NCBI GenBank assembly: GCA_027186245.1
Contig: CP114484.1
Coordinates: 8,402,001 to 8,466,000 of the forward strand
Length of the DNA stretch: 64,000 nt
Origin: Coriaria nepalensis
Taxonomy: Eukaryota; Streptophyta; Magnoliopsida; Cucurbitales; Coriariaceae
Direction: 5' to 3'
Shown here: in pieces, positions 36,562-49,060 of the stretch
Layout: each line of letters opens with the position of its first letter
Numbering within the stretch: the stretch's first letter is position 1
Translations under genes and position numbers: made by a program
Notes under the pieces: generated by a model
Told to the model about the DNA's origin: nothing
The model's input: only the letters and a program-made list of their open reading frames with translations
Databases searched by the model: none

Positions 36562-36785
36562 AGTATATATATATATATATATATATGTGTGTATATTTTT
36601 TATATTTAAATTATATTGAGTATTAACCTTTTATATATATATATATATATATATAAAGATTGTCTCAATTGACTAAAAATTGTCTTGCCTCAAACAACGG
36701 GGGTGCTAATGGTAATTAGGAGAAGTTATAAATCAGCGGAAAAATAAAAATAAGAATAAAAATAAAAATAAAAATAAAAATAAGA
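36562..36785. repeat. (AT)n runs and (AAAAAT)n repeat
   Basis: Two (AT)n microsatellites (about 36564-36590 and 36633-36655) flank an AT-rich patch and are followed by a hexanucleotide AAAAAT array around 36745-36785. Low-complexity AT-rich spacer then continues to about 37260. Confidence 0.9.
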
Positions 36786-37682
36786 ATATTCTTCAAATAA
36801 TTTTCAGCCTACTGTTCAAGAAACACAACTCGTGAAGTCGTGACATTATAATTTTCTAGAAGAGTGTTAAAAGACAACGGTTCTCTTCTTTTGCTTTCTT
36901 ATTAGAATTTTGACACGTAATTTGGACCGTTTTACTTACTCGTCAAACACTACCAAAGCCTCCATTGATGCAGAATTGAATATTAATAATTATTATTATT
37001 TGATTTGTACTCAATTTCCAGGTAATAATGCAGTTGATAAAATAATTCGAGTAAAATTTTAAATATTTTATTAAGTTAGAAAATTAAATTTAGATAGAAT
37101 TTAAATAAATAAATTATTTTATTATTTTATTTTTAATCTTATTAATTATTTAATTATTAAATTTTTTTTAATAATAATTAAAATAAAATAAATAAAATTT
37201 AAAATTTAAAAAATATTTTATAATATAAAAAAATTCTCAAAATATTTATAAATAATTAATATTTATCAGACATTAGATGCTTTCCACAATTATAGCCTTA
37301 TCACTTTGTGGGAAGTGTGTATATTGTCGCTTTCGTACAACTTACCTTTTTCTATTGCTTTCCTAAACCTTACGTGAATGATACACATGTGGACCGTCCC
37401 CCTTTTTTTCTTTTTTCTTTTTTCTTTTTCTTTTGGAAGAAAATTGATGAAGAAAAACTTGGTCCAAAAAAACCAGCAATGCCCAGAATCAGAAAAATTG
37501 GCGGCTGTAATAACTTTCATCTTATGGGTCACCTTTTTATCTGGGGATTTTGGTCAATTGTTGTCTGCTTTAAATACGGTAATCATATCTTGCTAATTTT
37601 CCGTCAAAACTCAAAATAATCCCTTTTTTTTGCTTGTTTGTCAAGTTCACCTCTGTATCCAAGCTAGCTGGAACCTTAATAT

Positions 37683-37757
37683 CTGATCGTGTTTTTTTTG
37701 TTGATAAAGTCTTGAGAAATATCTGATTGTGTTTTTTGTTGATAAAGTTTGAGAAAT
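37683..37757. repeat. Short imperfect tandem duplication upstream of PFK
   Basis: CTGATCGTGTTTTTTTTGTTG, then ATAAAGTCTTGAGAAAT, is followed at once by CTGATTGTGTTTTTTGTTG, then ATAAAGTTTGAGAAAT. It is a unit of about 40 bp present twice, probably in the PFK 5' UTR or promoter. Confidence 0.85.
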
Positions 37758-37804
37758 CCCAAGAAAGAAAAAAGGTAATATTTACTGCTGGTCGTGTTTG
37801 GGTC

Positions 37805-40800
37805 ATGATCATGGCAGTATGTAATAATCATAGCAATGATGATAAGCAGAAGAAGATGAACAAGATTGTTGTTGGTGAAGCTGGTTATGTTCTTGAAGAT
37901 GTTCCTCATTTACTGGATTACATTCCTGATATTCCTGTAAGCTCTCTATTTGTTGATTTCATTTTTTAATTCACCTGGTTATTTTAATTTGGAACTAGTT
38001 TCATGATTGAATTCTGTTTTTATTAGCTCAGAAAAACAGAGGAATAGAAAATTGTAAATGTTGCTTACAATACCATAATTTAGTTGCATTTCTGATCCAA
38101 ACTGTGGCTTAGGTCAAGTGCAAATTATGAAAACAGTATTTTGGTTAGAGTGTGATCAAGTGTGATGCTGAATTTTGTGGGTCCAAACTGAAGTTTGAAA
38201 CGGTGAAGCAGATATCATGATAGTGGTCATTACTTTCTGGGATTTTGAAACAATTTGTATGGTTATATATTTATCTGGTCTCTCTTCTTGCAGACCTATT
38301 CTAATCCATTGCAGGACAATCCGGCTTACTCGGTTGTAAAGTGAGTTTTCTAAATTCCATTTTTTTTCTTTTTGTTTCTACGATCCTATATTTGTCTAAG
38401 TTCTTTCGATTCTGGTCGGTAATTATCATCATTTTGCAGGCAGTATTTTGTTGATCCGGATGCAACTGTTGCTCAGAAGGTTAGTCTTTTTTTTTTTTTT
38501 TTTTTTTTTGGTAAAGACCGCATATTGATGTCCTCCCAGGATATAAAACTCGTCTCACTGTCCACTGTTTATGTTAGATTGTCGTTCACAAGGATAGTCC
38601 GAGAGGATTACATTTCCGACGTGCCGGGCCCCGACAAAGGGTACATTCGTAATTTCTTATCCAAAGGACAAACCTAGATCCATCTCCCTATCACTAACAC
38701 ATGTTTTTTGGTTTGTTAGGTCTATTTTGAGTCAGATGATGTTCAAGCCTGCATCGTAACATGTGAGGGTCTATGCCCGGGACTCAATACTGTAATTCGG
38801 GAAATAGTTTGTGGTTTGTACCATATGTACGGCGTAAAGAGAGTACTCGGGATCGATGTAAGTACACTAATCTCTTACTTCCATTAATTTTTTACGTAGT
38901 TAGTAATTTGGTAGTGTCAAAAAAAAGTTGATGCAAATGATCTACCTATAGGGAGGGTATAGAGGTTTCTACGCTCGGAACACTATTCCCTTAACTCCAA
39001 GGAAAGTGAATGATATACACAAGCGTGGAGGAACGATCCTCGGAACTTCAGGAGGCGGCCATAATACCAAAAAGATAGTTGATAGCATTCAAGATCGGGG
39101 TATCAATCAGGTTCATAATTTACTTTAATTGCACTTATAATGAATTTCTTTTTTCTTTTCTTTTCTTTTTTTAATGGTTCGGTCTTTTCAGGCTTACATA
39201 ATCGGTGGAGACGGGACGCAAAGAGAGGCATCACTGATATTTGAGGAAGTTAGAAAACGGGGCCTCAAGTTATCAGTTGTCGGAATCCCGAAGACAATCG
39301 ATAATGACATTCCGGTTATCGACAAGTCATTTGGGTTTGACACAGCCGTTGAGGAGGCCCAACGGGCTATTAATGCAGCTCATGTCGAAGCGGAAAGTAT
39401 GGAGAACGGGATCGGGCTTGTCAAGCTGATGGGCCATGACAGTGGTAAGCTTAATTTTCTCATCCAAATACAAAATCCAGTTTTATCTCACAATCTAATA
39501 TAAATGTTTTCACTATTGGTGTAGGGTTCATTGCAATGTATGCTACTCTTGCAAGCCGGGATGTGGACTGTTGCCTTATTCCCGAATCACCCTTTTATCT
39601 AGAAGGTTCTGGTGGGCTTTTTGAATATGTAGAGAAACGACTCCAAGAAAACGGGCATATGGTTATTGTCGTTGCAGAAGGTGCCGGCCAAGACCTTCTT
39701 TCCAAGAGTGTTAGTTCCACAGATCAGCACGATGCTTCAGGAAATAAACTATTCCAAGATATCGGACTATGGTTGTCCAAGAAAATCAAGGTATTCATCT
39801 GATTTTCCTAACGGCCGTGATCAGACCATATCAACACTTTCAATGACATGGCCTAGGATATATTAAATTTTTTGTCACGACTAGTTAATCTACTGAGACT
39901 CGATTTTGTTAACACTATACTATGCCTTCTCCTTGTTTCCTGTAGGACCATTTTTCGAAAAATAAGATGACTATTAACCTCAAATATATTGGTAAGTAAT
40001 TGTTTCGAGCAATTCTGATGATATATCTACTAATATAAAACGGTAGTGTTGATGTTGGCATTTTTATTGTCCGGCAGATCCTACTTATATGATCCGAGCT
40101 ATCCCGAGCAATGCATCAGACAATGTGTACTGCACTTTGCTTGCTCAAAGTGCCGTCCATGGAGCAATGGCTGGCTATACCGGGTTTACAGTTGGGCCTG
40201 TTAACGGAAAACATTCTTACATACCTTTCAATGTAAGTGTAGCTTCGTTTTGAGAACCATCAAGAATCTTGACGATGAATAATATCGTTGAGCTTATTTT
40301 CTATCGGTTCAAACTTTTAAGATAATCGGTAATTTAACATGATATCAGAACTGAGCTCTCGAATTCAAATTATGATTGTTTTTCCATTTATTATTTTTGC
40401 ATATAATATGTTTCTTGAATTTTGTATGTCATTCATTTATACATATAAAATTCACATTATGAGTTTACGAGAGAGAATATTAAAAATCTAAATAATAGAT
40501 AATATAATTGTACTTATTTTCTATTAATTCGAATTTTTAATACGGTAAATTTAACAGAAACAAAACAAGTTAGTATCTATGTCATACTTATAGCGCTGAA
40601 CTGTAGTAACATATATATGGTGGTTTTACAGAGAATTACTGAGAGAAAGAACAAGGTTGTGATAACGGATAGAATGTGGGCCCGGCTTCTGTCCTCGACC
40701 AATCAGCCGAGCTTTTTGACTGCTAAGGATGTCATTAAGTACAAGGGAGATAAAGAAGGGTCAACCTTGACAACGCCGCATGACGAAATTTCGGACGACC

Positions 40801-40823
40801 AATTTGTTGGACAAAGAAGTTAG
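37805..40823 (+). CDS. PFK: ATP-dependent 6-phosphofructokinase (plant PFK) with substituted active-site residues
   Basis: Eleven exons (37805-37936 through 40632-40823) join in frame to about 496 aa. PFK phosphorylates fructose 6-phosphate in glycolysis. The model resembles cytosolic Arabidopsis PFK3/PFK7-type enzymes. Present: GGDGTQ (residues 198-203), PKTIDNDIP with the catalytic Asp region (226-234), [22 protein letters not shown] and a complete C-terminus ([18 protein letters not shown]). Two positions are odd. The ATP loop reads [11 protein letters not shown] where the family has a glycine in place of Glu110 (codon 38765-38767). The substrate-loop MGR motif reads MGHDSG (His275, codon 39435-39437). 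All splice sites are GT-AG and there is no stop or frameshift. The start is 37805 or the next ATG at 37811. It is probably expressed, but activity is doubtful. It is convergent with EER5. Confidence 0.93.
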
Positions 40824-40997
40824 CTTTATGCCTTTACATGATTAGGGATTCGATCTCATAATATACCTGTATATAATGCCTATACTGAGATGAGGATACG
40901 TCATTACATACATGTTTTTGCTATTTTTTCAATTCAATTATATAAGATGTGAATTTTCTCTCTGACCATGCTGTGAATTTTATGAAATTTATCCAAT

Positions 40998-41130
40998 TTG
41001 ATTCCGGTTGGCTTTACGAAGAAAACAAGCATATTGTAGTTGCAGAAGGTGCCGGCCAAGAGCTTCTGTCTGGGAAATGGGAGTTTATTTCCAAAGATCG
41101 GCATTATGCTTCTATAAATAAACGGCTCAA
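40998..41130 (+). pseudogene. Partial duplicate of a PFK exon (exon 8 fragment)
   Basis: A block between the PFK stop and the EER5 3' end re-encodes [12 protein letters not shown]. It aligns over about 130 bases with PFK exon 8, including TTGCAGAAGGTGCCGGCCAA shared exactly and a matching ...GATCGGCATTATGCTTC against ...GATCAGCACGATGCTTC. It lacks splice context and is frame-broken afterwards. It is a relic of a second PFK copy or of a local duplication. Confidence 0.85.
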
Positions 41131-41277
41131 ACAAATTTTTTATTTTTGCGGTATTTTTAAATTTGAATATGGGCTGTGTTTTAAACATTTTGAATTGTGC
41201 CAAATTTAGTTCGTTTAGAGACTGCGGAATGGCCTTCATCATATGCAAATTGATGTTGAATGCTCAAGAAGAAGAAA

Positions 41278-41295
41278 GGGGGGGGGGGGGGGGGG
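41278..41295. repeat. Poly-G run
   Basis: An 18-base G homopolymer lies in the 3' spacer between PFK and EER5. Its length is likely to be unreliable. Confidence 0.92.
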
Positions 41296-41398
41296 AGAAA
41301 ACAGCGAAGTGAAAAAGACATCTTTATACATAGAGAGAGCCATTACATTTCAAGTCCCTGCCTGATAAACAACGCAAAACTTGGCGAAAAATGAAAAG

Positions 41399-44047
41399 TT
41401 ATGCAAAAGAATTGACAGGCTTTCCATTTAATCTGGGAAAAGGATCTTGTTTGCTCAAGACTAGAACTTTGCTCTTGTGAGCAAAATATCCCTTCACCAG
41501 ATTCTTAAAGATCAGCATCGCCGTTATACATTCCACCTGCAAAATTCATGATCACAATAAACCAATCAGGACTACAAGCAGAGGAAAGAAGGTTTCGCAA
41601 TCAGGTAGGTGCGAAGGATTGGTGGGGCCCACTTGCACAGATGCCCTTGAGGGCCCCACACAAAACCGACAAGAAGAAAAGTGAATTAGAAAAGTGAATT
41701 GGAGAGCAAGTACCTCGTCCATATCCATATCCATGTCCAGCCATCTCAAGGATTTAATGATTACTTCTAACTTAATCTGGTGAGCTTTGCTTGGATCCTT
41801 TTGCTTTTGGATGATGTAACTGTGGGGACAAGTATTTTCATCAAATCATAAATAAGGCTTGCCAAAAAAAATTTCTAGCTAAATATGAGTTACCAAATCA
41901 AGTCCTGAATAACTTACATTTTCTTCACCAATCTTTGGTAAACTTGAAGCTCCAACTTTTCGAGGACAAGATACACACCTGATCTCAGGAATCTTACAAA
42001 ACCAATTCATTTAGTCTTCAAATCTAAAATCGTTGTTCTTTGAACACCTTCTTCACATTATATTATAAAGAAAGGGGAGAGTTGTTATACCGATCTTCAT
42101 GCTCTTGCAGTGCATTTCGGAGAAGCCGTAGATCACCCCTTTTTAGAGATAGGACAATATCACTGTACTGCAAAATTAGAGATGTTATGTTGTTCACAAT
42201 CAAAATCACAATGCTCTAGTTTATGAATACTACATGTAGAAAGTGAAATTACTATGGATTTGCAGAAATAATATTTACCTCAACCAGGTTATATTTCTTC
42301 AGGAGACAATCTGTAGGTAAAATGCCTACTGAAAGCTTCACAGGTATCAGATACTTTAAAATCCTCCTATTCCAAATAAATACGAAAAAGGTATGAGTTG
42401 TACACACAAAAATTATTTACATATTCTTGTATATCGCACATCTGATATTAATAGAATCCAAGAGAAGGTTAAGCAAAGTGAAAAGGCAAAGATAGAAACA
42501 ACAGACGAACTTTGCAGAGGGATTTTGAACTGATAGGTTATCAGTAACTTTAGAAAGCAAAGTAAGATCATTTAATCCCACCCTCAAGCAAACAATGCAA
42601 AAATACATAAGCAAGCAAGCGTGAGCCAAACCTTATATTAGCTTCATTCTGAGGGTCGCAATGCAGCAAGGCATAAGATAGTTTATGATCGGCCTGCAGG
42701 TCGAAATAGAAAATCTATGAATACATAGGCTGACAAGAAAGTTGAAACGCTCAATTCTAGCCATCTTACCATTTAAAGTTCATAATTCAAGCATTGAATT
42801 AGATTAGATTACTTACAGCAGGGAAATTCTCGTTGAAAACTTCCAACCGACCAGTAAAGTACATATAGGTAACCCTGTCTCTTTTAGGAAACTCCTCAAA
42901 GTCAAATGTTTTAGAAGTTTCGATGCTTCTTATCACACTACGGCATAAGTGAACTGTACCAAGCTGCAATTAGAAAACACGAGAACTTATAAACATAGAA
43001 TACACTAGATAAAATCAATACTTTGTGTATCCTGAAGATGAAGCAAGCAGGAAACATGGATTTACTACCTTAAAGTATATCTTAAACAACTGGCAAGTTA
43101 CATACAATGCTCCAACTCGTTTCGGGCCTTTCCCCTAACCATAAAAAATCCACAGAAGAATAACGAAGTAAGAAATCAATCCCTTAAAATAAAATTTTAA
43201 AAAAAAAAAAGAGGAACTAATCATCAGTTAACTTACAGCAAGAGCACTAAATACTTTCATCAGGAAAGATCCAGCTCCATTTAATTTTTCGGGCGATTTC
43301 CCTTTTGAAGCTAATTCTGTATCAGCCTACAAACACAACAATCTAACTTATCATGATAAAATTCCCAAAAAATAAAAATAAAAGAAAATGGACATTTTGG
43401 TTTCATACCCGCTCAGCAAGAACCCTAACTTCGTAAGCAAATACGTAAAGAGCTTCCAAAGCCCAGGCCGATTCCCAATTCCGGAATTCTTGAATAAATG
43501 CACTGAAATTTTTCACCAGTCTCGCAATTAAAATAATACTTTCAATAGGAACCAAAAGATTACACAAAAAAAGTGAACTCTTTATGAGTCTGTCTAAGAA
43601 TGTAAGGAATTAAACAAACAAATTCGGAGAAAAGTAAGCACTTTGCAGATTTTTCGAAAGCTTGATAAGCATCGACCAAGCTTCCGAGGCGATAATTTTG
43701 CAGAGCGCGAAAGAGATGAATCAGTATCTCCCCAAACTGGGAGTACCTATCGGAGTTCTTGATCAATCTATTAGCGTCCTGGAACGGAGAGAAAAAAAAA
43801 GGTATAAGCGAAGAAGATTAAAAACCCTAAAATTGAGAATTTGAAGTGAAATTAGAGCAAATTAACTAGAGAGAGAGACCTGGAGGACATTGAGAGCGTC
43901 GGCGAGGGAGAGGAGTGAGGGTGAGTTCGAGGAGAGAGAGAGAAGGGGCTTGAGGGAAGCTCCGTCTTGGGATGAAACAGCGTCGGAGAAGCGGTTGAGG
44001 TAGTCGGTGATTCTTCTGTGTGCCTCCCCCGTACTCAGATACGCCAT
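41399..44047 (-). CDS. EER5: TREX-2 complex subunit EER5/THP1-like, PCI domain
   Basis: Twelve exons on the minus strand (first 43880-44047, last 41399-41536) join in frame to about 415 aa, matching Arabidopsis EER5/THP1 in length and sequence throughout. THP1 is the PCI-domain subunit of TREX-2, which couples transcription to mRNA export at the nuclear pore. The Arabidopsis mutant has enhanced ethylene response. Recognised segments: MAYLSTGEAHRRITDYLNRF at the start; the TPR-like helices with EFRNWESAWALEALYV and KGPKRVGALYVTCQLFK; TYMYFTGRLEVFNENFP; and the PCI/winged-helix end with LKYLIPVKLS, LRWLDMDMD and KDPFPRLNGKPVNSFA-like residues. All splice sites are GT-AG with consistent phases and no lesions are visible. 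The first ATG starts the conserved N-terminus. Confidence 0.95.
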
Positions 44048-45199
44048 TGTTGAGCTTTTGAGAAGGAAAAACTGCGGCGTAACAGAAGAGCGCGTTTCAG
44101 TTTCAGGTACTAGTAACTCTGGTTTCTTGATTGAAACGCTATTTGATAGTTCTTACAGCCGCTCTTTGTTTCCTTTTTTTTGTCTATATATATATATGGC
44201 CAATAGCCGTTGGTGATTGGTCGATAGATTTCGGAAAGTACGTTAACTTATAAAATTTTTAAGAATAAGATACTTATCAAATTATATTTCTCTAAATATT
44301 AATGGATGATTAATTTCTTTTTTTATTTATTTTAATTATGCTGATGGATAAAATAAAGTATTTTTAAGAGTTATTTACGGAAGTATTTAAAATTAGAATA
44401 TAATAAATTTTTAATAAATTAATAATTTTAATTAAATAATAAATTTTTTATTTTAATTTATAATTAATATTTTATTAAATTAATAAATTTCTTAACCATA
44501 CTAATTTATCGGATTTTCGTTTACATACAAAAATATATCTTGATAGCCTTTTTTGACACTCAACGATCATTTAAAACTGCAAATGAGTTTATTTGAATTA
44601 GTAAGCAGTAAGTAGCCAATAGGCTCGATCTTCGCATCAGTCCGAACATCAACCTTCAAATCCTGGCCGTCCATTGACTGGCAAAACTCTAGAGTGACAT
44701 CTCCACCCTTAAATACTATATATCGTCTTCTCTACTCAAGAAAATGAGTCCACTCGCCTCGCTACCAATTCAAAACCTCCACGCCTAACATCCACCGATT
44801 GATCAGAAACGGTACAGACCTTTACCCTGCCTATCTCGGCATAAACAATAACTGATTTCTTAATCTGATCTCTGTCGGTAGTATTTTAGAATCAAAATTT
44901 AAAATACGTAATGAATATGTTTTTAAAAAAATAATATTTTCACATTTCTAAATTATTTTAAGTTATTATAAAAATAATTTTCGGTATATGACAAATTTTT
45001 ACAAAGTCTTATAAGCAACAGTGAAACTTTGTTCTAGAATATCAGTTTTGTTGTGTATATTTCTAACAGTATATATTTTTTAAATTTATAGGCAAAATTG
45101 GCACATATTCGTGAAACAGTGTATTATTTCACGAACAGTTGTACATCTTAGAAAAATAGTTAAATTATTTTAATGGTAATATATTTGAATTCTTATAAT
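44048..45199. other. EER5 upstream region and AT-rich spacer
   Basis: No gene. The first 170 bases include the EER5 promoter and 5' UTR, with a TATATATATATA stretch near 44188-44199. The rest is AT-rich without recognised features and runs into a copia LTR. Confidence 0.5.
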
Positions 45200-45590
45200 T
45201 CAAATTACAATGGTAACTAATCATTTTAACTGTCAACTACTTTAATTAAATCGATCAACCACTGCATGTGGTGGCCGACCGCCACGAGCCACCACATCGC
45301 AAACGTGCAAAGTCCCAAGTGCGCCTAATAAGCGTCAAAAGCGCCTCACGCCCATGCTTGCACCACGTGTGCGTATGCGCGTGTGCAAGTATGCGAGAGC
45401 GAGTCCCGGTTAGACTCCAATATTTATTTATTATTACAAATACTCATTATTTGCAATCATTTATAAATATTTTGAAAACTTTCTCCCTTTCCAATGTGAG
45501 ATGCATTTATGAAACATTTTTGAGCTTGGGCTTTTAACTCAATTTACACTTTTAATCATTGTTATGAGAAAAGTCCAAAAATCCCCCACT
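45200..45590 (-). mobile_element. Probable 3' LTR of the second minus-strand copia element
   Basis: On the minus strand it follows a polypurine tract (GTGGGGGATTTTT, read from about 45579-45591). It has the same layout as 31840-32390: a CCCTTTCCAATGTGAGAT block and a GC-rich patch with many GTGCG/GCGTG words (about 45270-45420). The boundaries are approximate. Confidence 0.5.
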
Positions 45591-48500
45591 AGTTAAAATG
45601 TAAATGAGAATTAACTTAAAGCTTTGCATAAAATAAAATATGTTTCGATTTGAACTTTACCTTAGTGTAAAGTGTCACAAAGTTCTGTCGAAATCCTAGG
45701 TAACTTAAAGCTTTGAACTAGTTATTCTTATGTGACAAAACCGGTAATACCACACATATAGACACTCATAGTTCATATATTTTGGATAAATCTCGTTTAG
45801 CACTATTATGGCATTTGTACTCATCATGTTCATGAACTTTCTTAAGAAAAACTATAATTCTTATGAGAGGCGGCACCATCTCTAAGTTCGTATAGGTGCA
45901 GTTCTTTTAGTATTTTTGTTACATCTGAGATACTTGTCACTTGTAGACTAAACTTCATTAAGAGTTTGACAAACTCAACCCTCGACCGTAACAATCAGCA
46001 CTATACATCTTAGAAATGGCTCCATCGGTTTAGTGTTGAAATACCATCAACTTATCAATAACTTTTTTTACCTTTTAAACTTAATACTAGTCATTCCCTA
46101 GTATTAAGTTGGGTTGCCATCATTAGTGAATCTCTTATCTCAAGAGTTTCAGTCTTATCCCTCTAGATGTAGATCTTACCAATTCTCTTGAAAGAGATTT
46201 GGTAAAAGGATCTGCCAAGTTTTCACTTGATCTCACATATGTGATGGCAATAATTCTACTTTGAATTAATTCTCACATAATCATGTCTAAGACTACTATG
46301 TCTTGACTTCCCATTATACACTCTGTTGTATGCTCAAGATAAGGTAGCTTGACTATCACAGTGTATAAATATAGCAGATACTTGTTTTGAAGTAAAATGA
46401 ACATATAAAAGAAGATCTCTTAGCCACTCAGTCTCTTTCCCAGTTAATGCTAAAGCAATAAACTCTGACTTCATGGTTGAGTGGGTGATGCATATTTGTT
46501 TCTTGGAACCCCAAGAAACCGCACCACCTCCAAGTGTGAATACCCAACCTGTAGTAGATTTGTTATCTCCTACACTTGATATATTCAACTTGCATCTATA
46601 TATTCTTCGAGTATAGCTAGGAACTTTGAATAGTGGAGACATAATTCTTTGGTTCTCTTAAGATAACCAAGAACTCTACCAATTGCCTTCCGATGTTCAA
46701 CGCTCGGATTGCTAGTAAACCTACTTAGTTTACTAACTGCAAATGTTATATCAGCTCTTGTGCACTATGCAACATACATGAGACTTCTTATAGCACTTGC
46801 ATATTCAAGTTGAGCCATTGCTCTTCCCTTGTTCTCAACAAGTTAGATACTTGAATCAAATGGAGTGTTTGTCTCCTTGATCTTTAGATGACTAAACTTA
46901 TTAAGTACTTTCTCAACGTAATGAGATTGACTTAAAATGGTATAGGCACTTGCATATCCACCACAGTTTTACTTCACCTTGATACCTAAAATGGTATCCA
47001 CTTATCCAAGATCTTTCATCTTAAATGTGGAGGACAAAAACCTCTTCGTTTATATTATTACACCCTTTATCTCATCACTTAAGATTAACATGTCATTGAC
47101 ATAAAGATAAACAATTATGATATAGCCATCACAAAATTTTGAGTATAGGCATTTATCAGCATTTTTATGCTATTATTTTGGTGCTTGCTTCAAACCATAT
47201 AATGATTTGATTAGTTTGCACACTTTATATTCATTTTCTAGTAGAACAAAATCTTCTGGTTTTTCCATATAGACCTCCTCATTGAGATCACCATTAAAGA
47301 ATGCAGTTTTAACACCCATTTGATGAATATAAAGATTATGGATTGAAGCCAAGGCAAACAAGATTCGAATAAAAGTTATTCTAGAAAGAATATGTATCGA
47401 AATAATCGATCCCTTCCTTTTGTCTTAAACCTTTGGCTACTAATCTAGCCTTAAAGGTTTGAAGGGTACCATCGGTATGATATTTTCTTTTAAATACCCA
47501 CTTACACCCTATTGGTTTTGAACCGGGTGGTAAGTCAACTATTTCCCAAGTGTGGTAAGATATAACTGATCCATCTCATTATTTATTGCCTTTTTCCAAA
47601 AAGCATAATCTCTGGAAGATATAGCTTCCTTATAAGTTTTGAGATCATCTTCAATTTGAAGAACTATAGGAATTTTTCTAATGACTTCTTCTCTATTACC
47701 TTCTACTACGCAAAAAGTAATGAACTGAGAATCAATCTTATCATATCCCAATTCTTTTATTTTTCGTGCTCTTTGGCTTTTACGAGGTTCAATTGGTTGC
47801 TCAACAACCTTTGAAGGTATTTATGTTTGAGATTCTTCAATGTTGGTAGTGTTTTGTGAATTATTATTCAAAGGCAATAAATTCTCAAAAAACTCAACTT
47901 CTCTAGATTCAATTATTACATTAGACTCCAAGTCTAATAGCCTATAAGCCTTGTTAGTTGTTGCATAACCAACAAATGCACACTTTATAGCTCTCAGACC
48001 CAATTTGGTCCTTTTAGGATATATGTTCTTGCAATAAGCAAGACATCCTAAAATTTTGAAATAACCGATGTTCGATTTTCTTCCTTTCCATATCTCATAT
48101 GGGGAAATTTTACTCTTCTTCAAAGGAATCTTGTTAAGAATGTGACATGCACCTAAAGTAGCTTCTCCCCACATATTTTTAGGTAATTTTGCATTCAACA
48201 ACATAGCATTAGTCATTTTAAGAAATGTTCTATTTTTCCTCTCGGATAATCCATTTTGTTGAGGTGTGAAGGGGGCAGAGCATTGGTGTATTATATCATG
48301 CTCTTCATAAAATGCAGAAAATTCATTTGAGAAATATTATCCACCCCTATCACTTATTAAGATCTTAATCTTTCTTCCTAGTTGATTTTCAACTTCAGCT
48401 TTATAATTTTTAAATGCATTGAATATTTCATCTTTATATTTAAGAAAATAAACATAAGTATATCTAGAACAATCATCTATAAGAGTTACAAAGTATCTTT

Positions 48501-49060
48501 TACCTGCTCTTGTTAAGATGCCATTCAATTCACATAAATCGCTATGTACTAAATCTAATAGTTGAGATGACCTTTCAACACTATGAAAAGCTTCTTAACC
48601 ATCTTTGATTTAGTGCATATTTCACATCTTTCGAATTTGCTAGTGTTACATGTTATTAGGCCACATTTAATAATTATGTTAATGGTACTAATGCCTATAT
48701 GGGCAAGTCTATACCATGCCATAATAAAACAGAATTTGAATCAATCATATGAGCAGAACTACTAGTATTATTATTATTATATTATTGTCAATAGGATATA
48801 ATTTCATCATCTCATCACTAGAATAACCTTTTCCAATGAAAGAGCCATTTTTTTGAAAAAATCAACTTTTCGGATTCATAAATAGATTTGATTACGAGTT
48901 TTCCTAACAAATCACTACTAACAAGGTTCCTATTCATATCAGGAACATACAAGACATTTTCTAAAGTGATCTTTCTACCAAAAGTGAAGACAACTTCAAT
49001 GCTTCCTTTGCCAAGAACCTTGGAACGACCTTCATTTCGTGATGGGCACAAAAAATCTGA
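45591..49060 (-). pseudogene. Ty1/copia polyprotein remnant (gag-pre-integrase to RNase H), minus strand
   Basis: Read from 49060 downward: a GAG-pre-integrase segment (ENVLYVPDMNRNLVSSDLL, about 48920-48980); the integrase core (RYFVTLIDDCSRYTYVYFLK, near 48440-48500) and its downstream part (TNAMLLNAKLPKNMWGEA, near 48160-48216); RT (VKTAFFNGDLNEEVYMEKPE, near 47260-47320, then YGLKQAPK); and RNase H ([20 protein letters not shown], near 46500-46560; [12 protein letters not shown]). The order is that of a Ty1/copia element. Stops and frameshifts break it into several pieces. The gag and 5' LTR are absent beyond about 49060, so the element is 5'-truncated. Confidence 0.9.
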
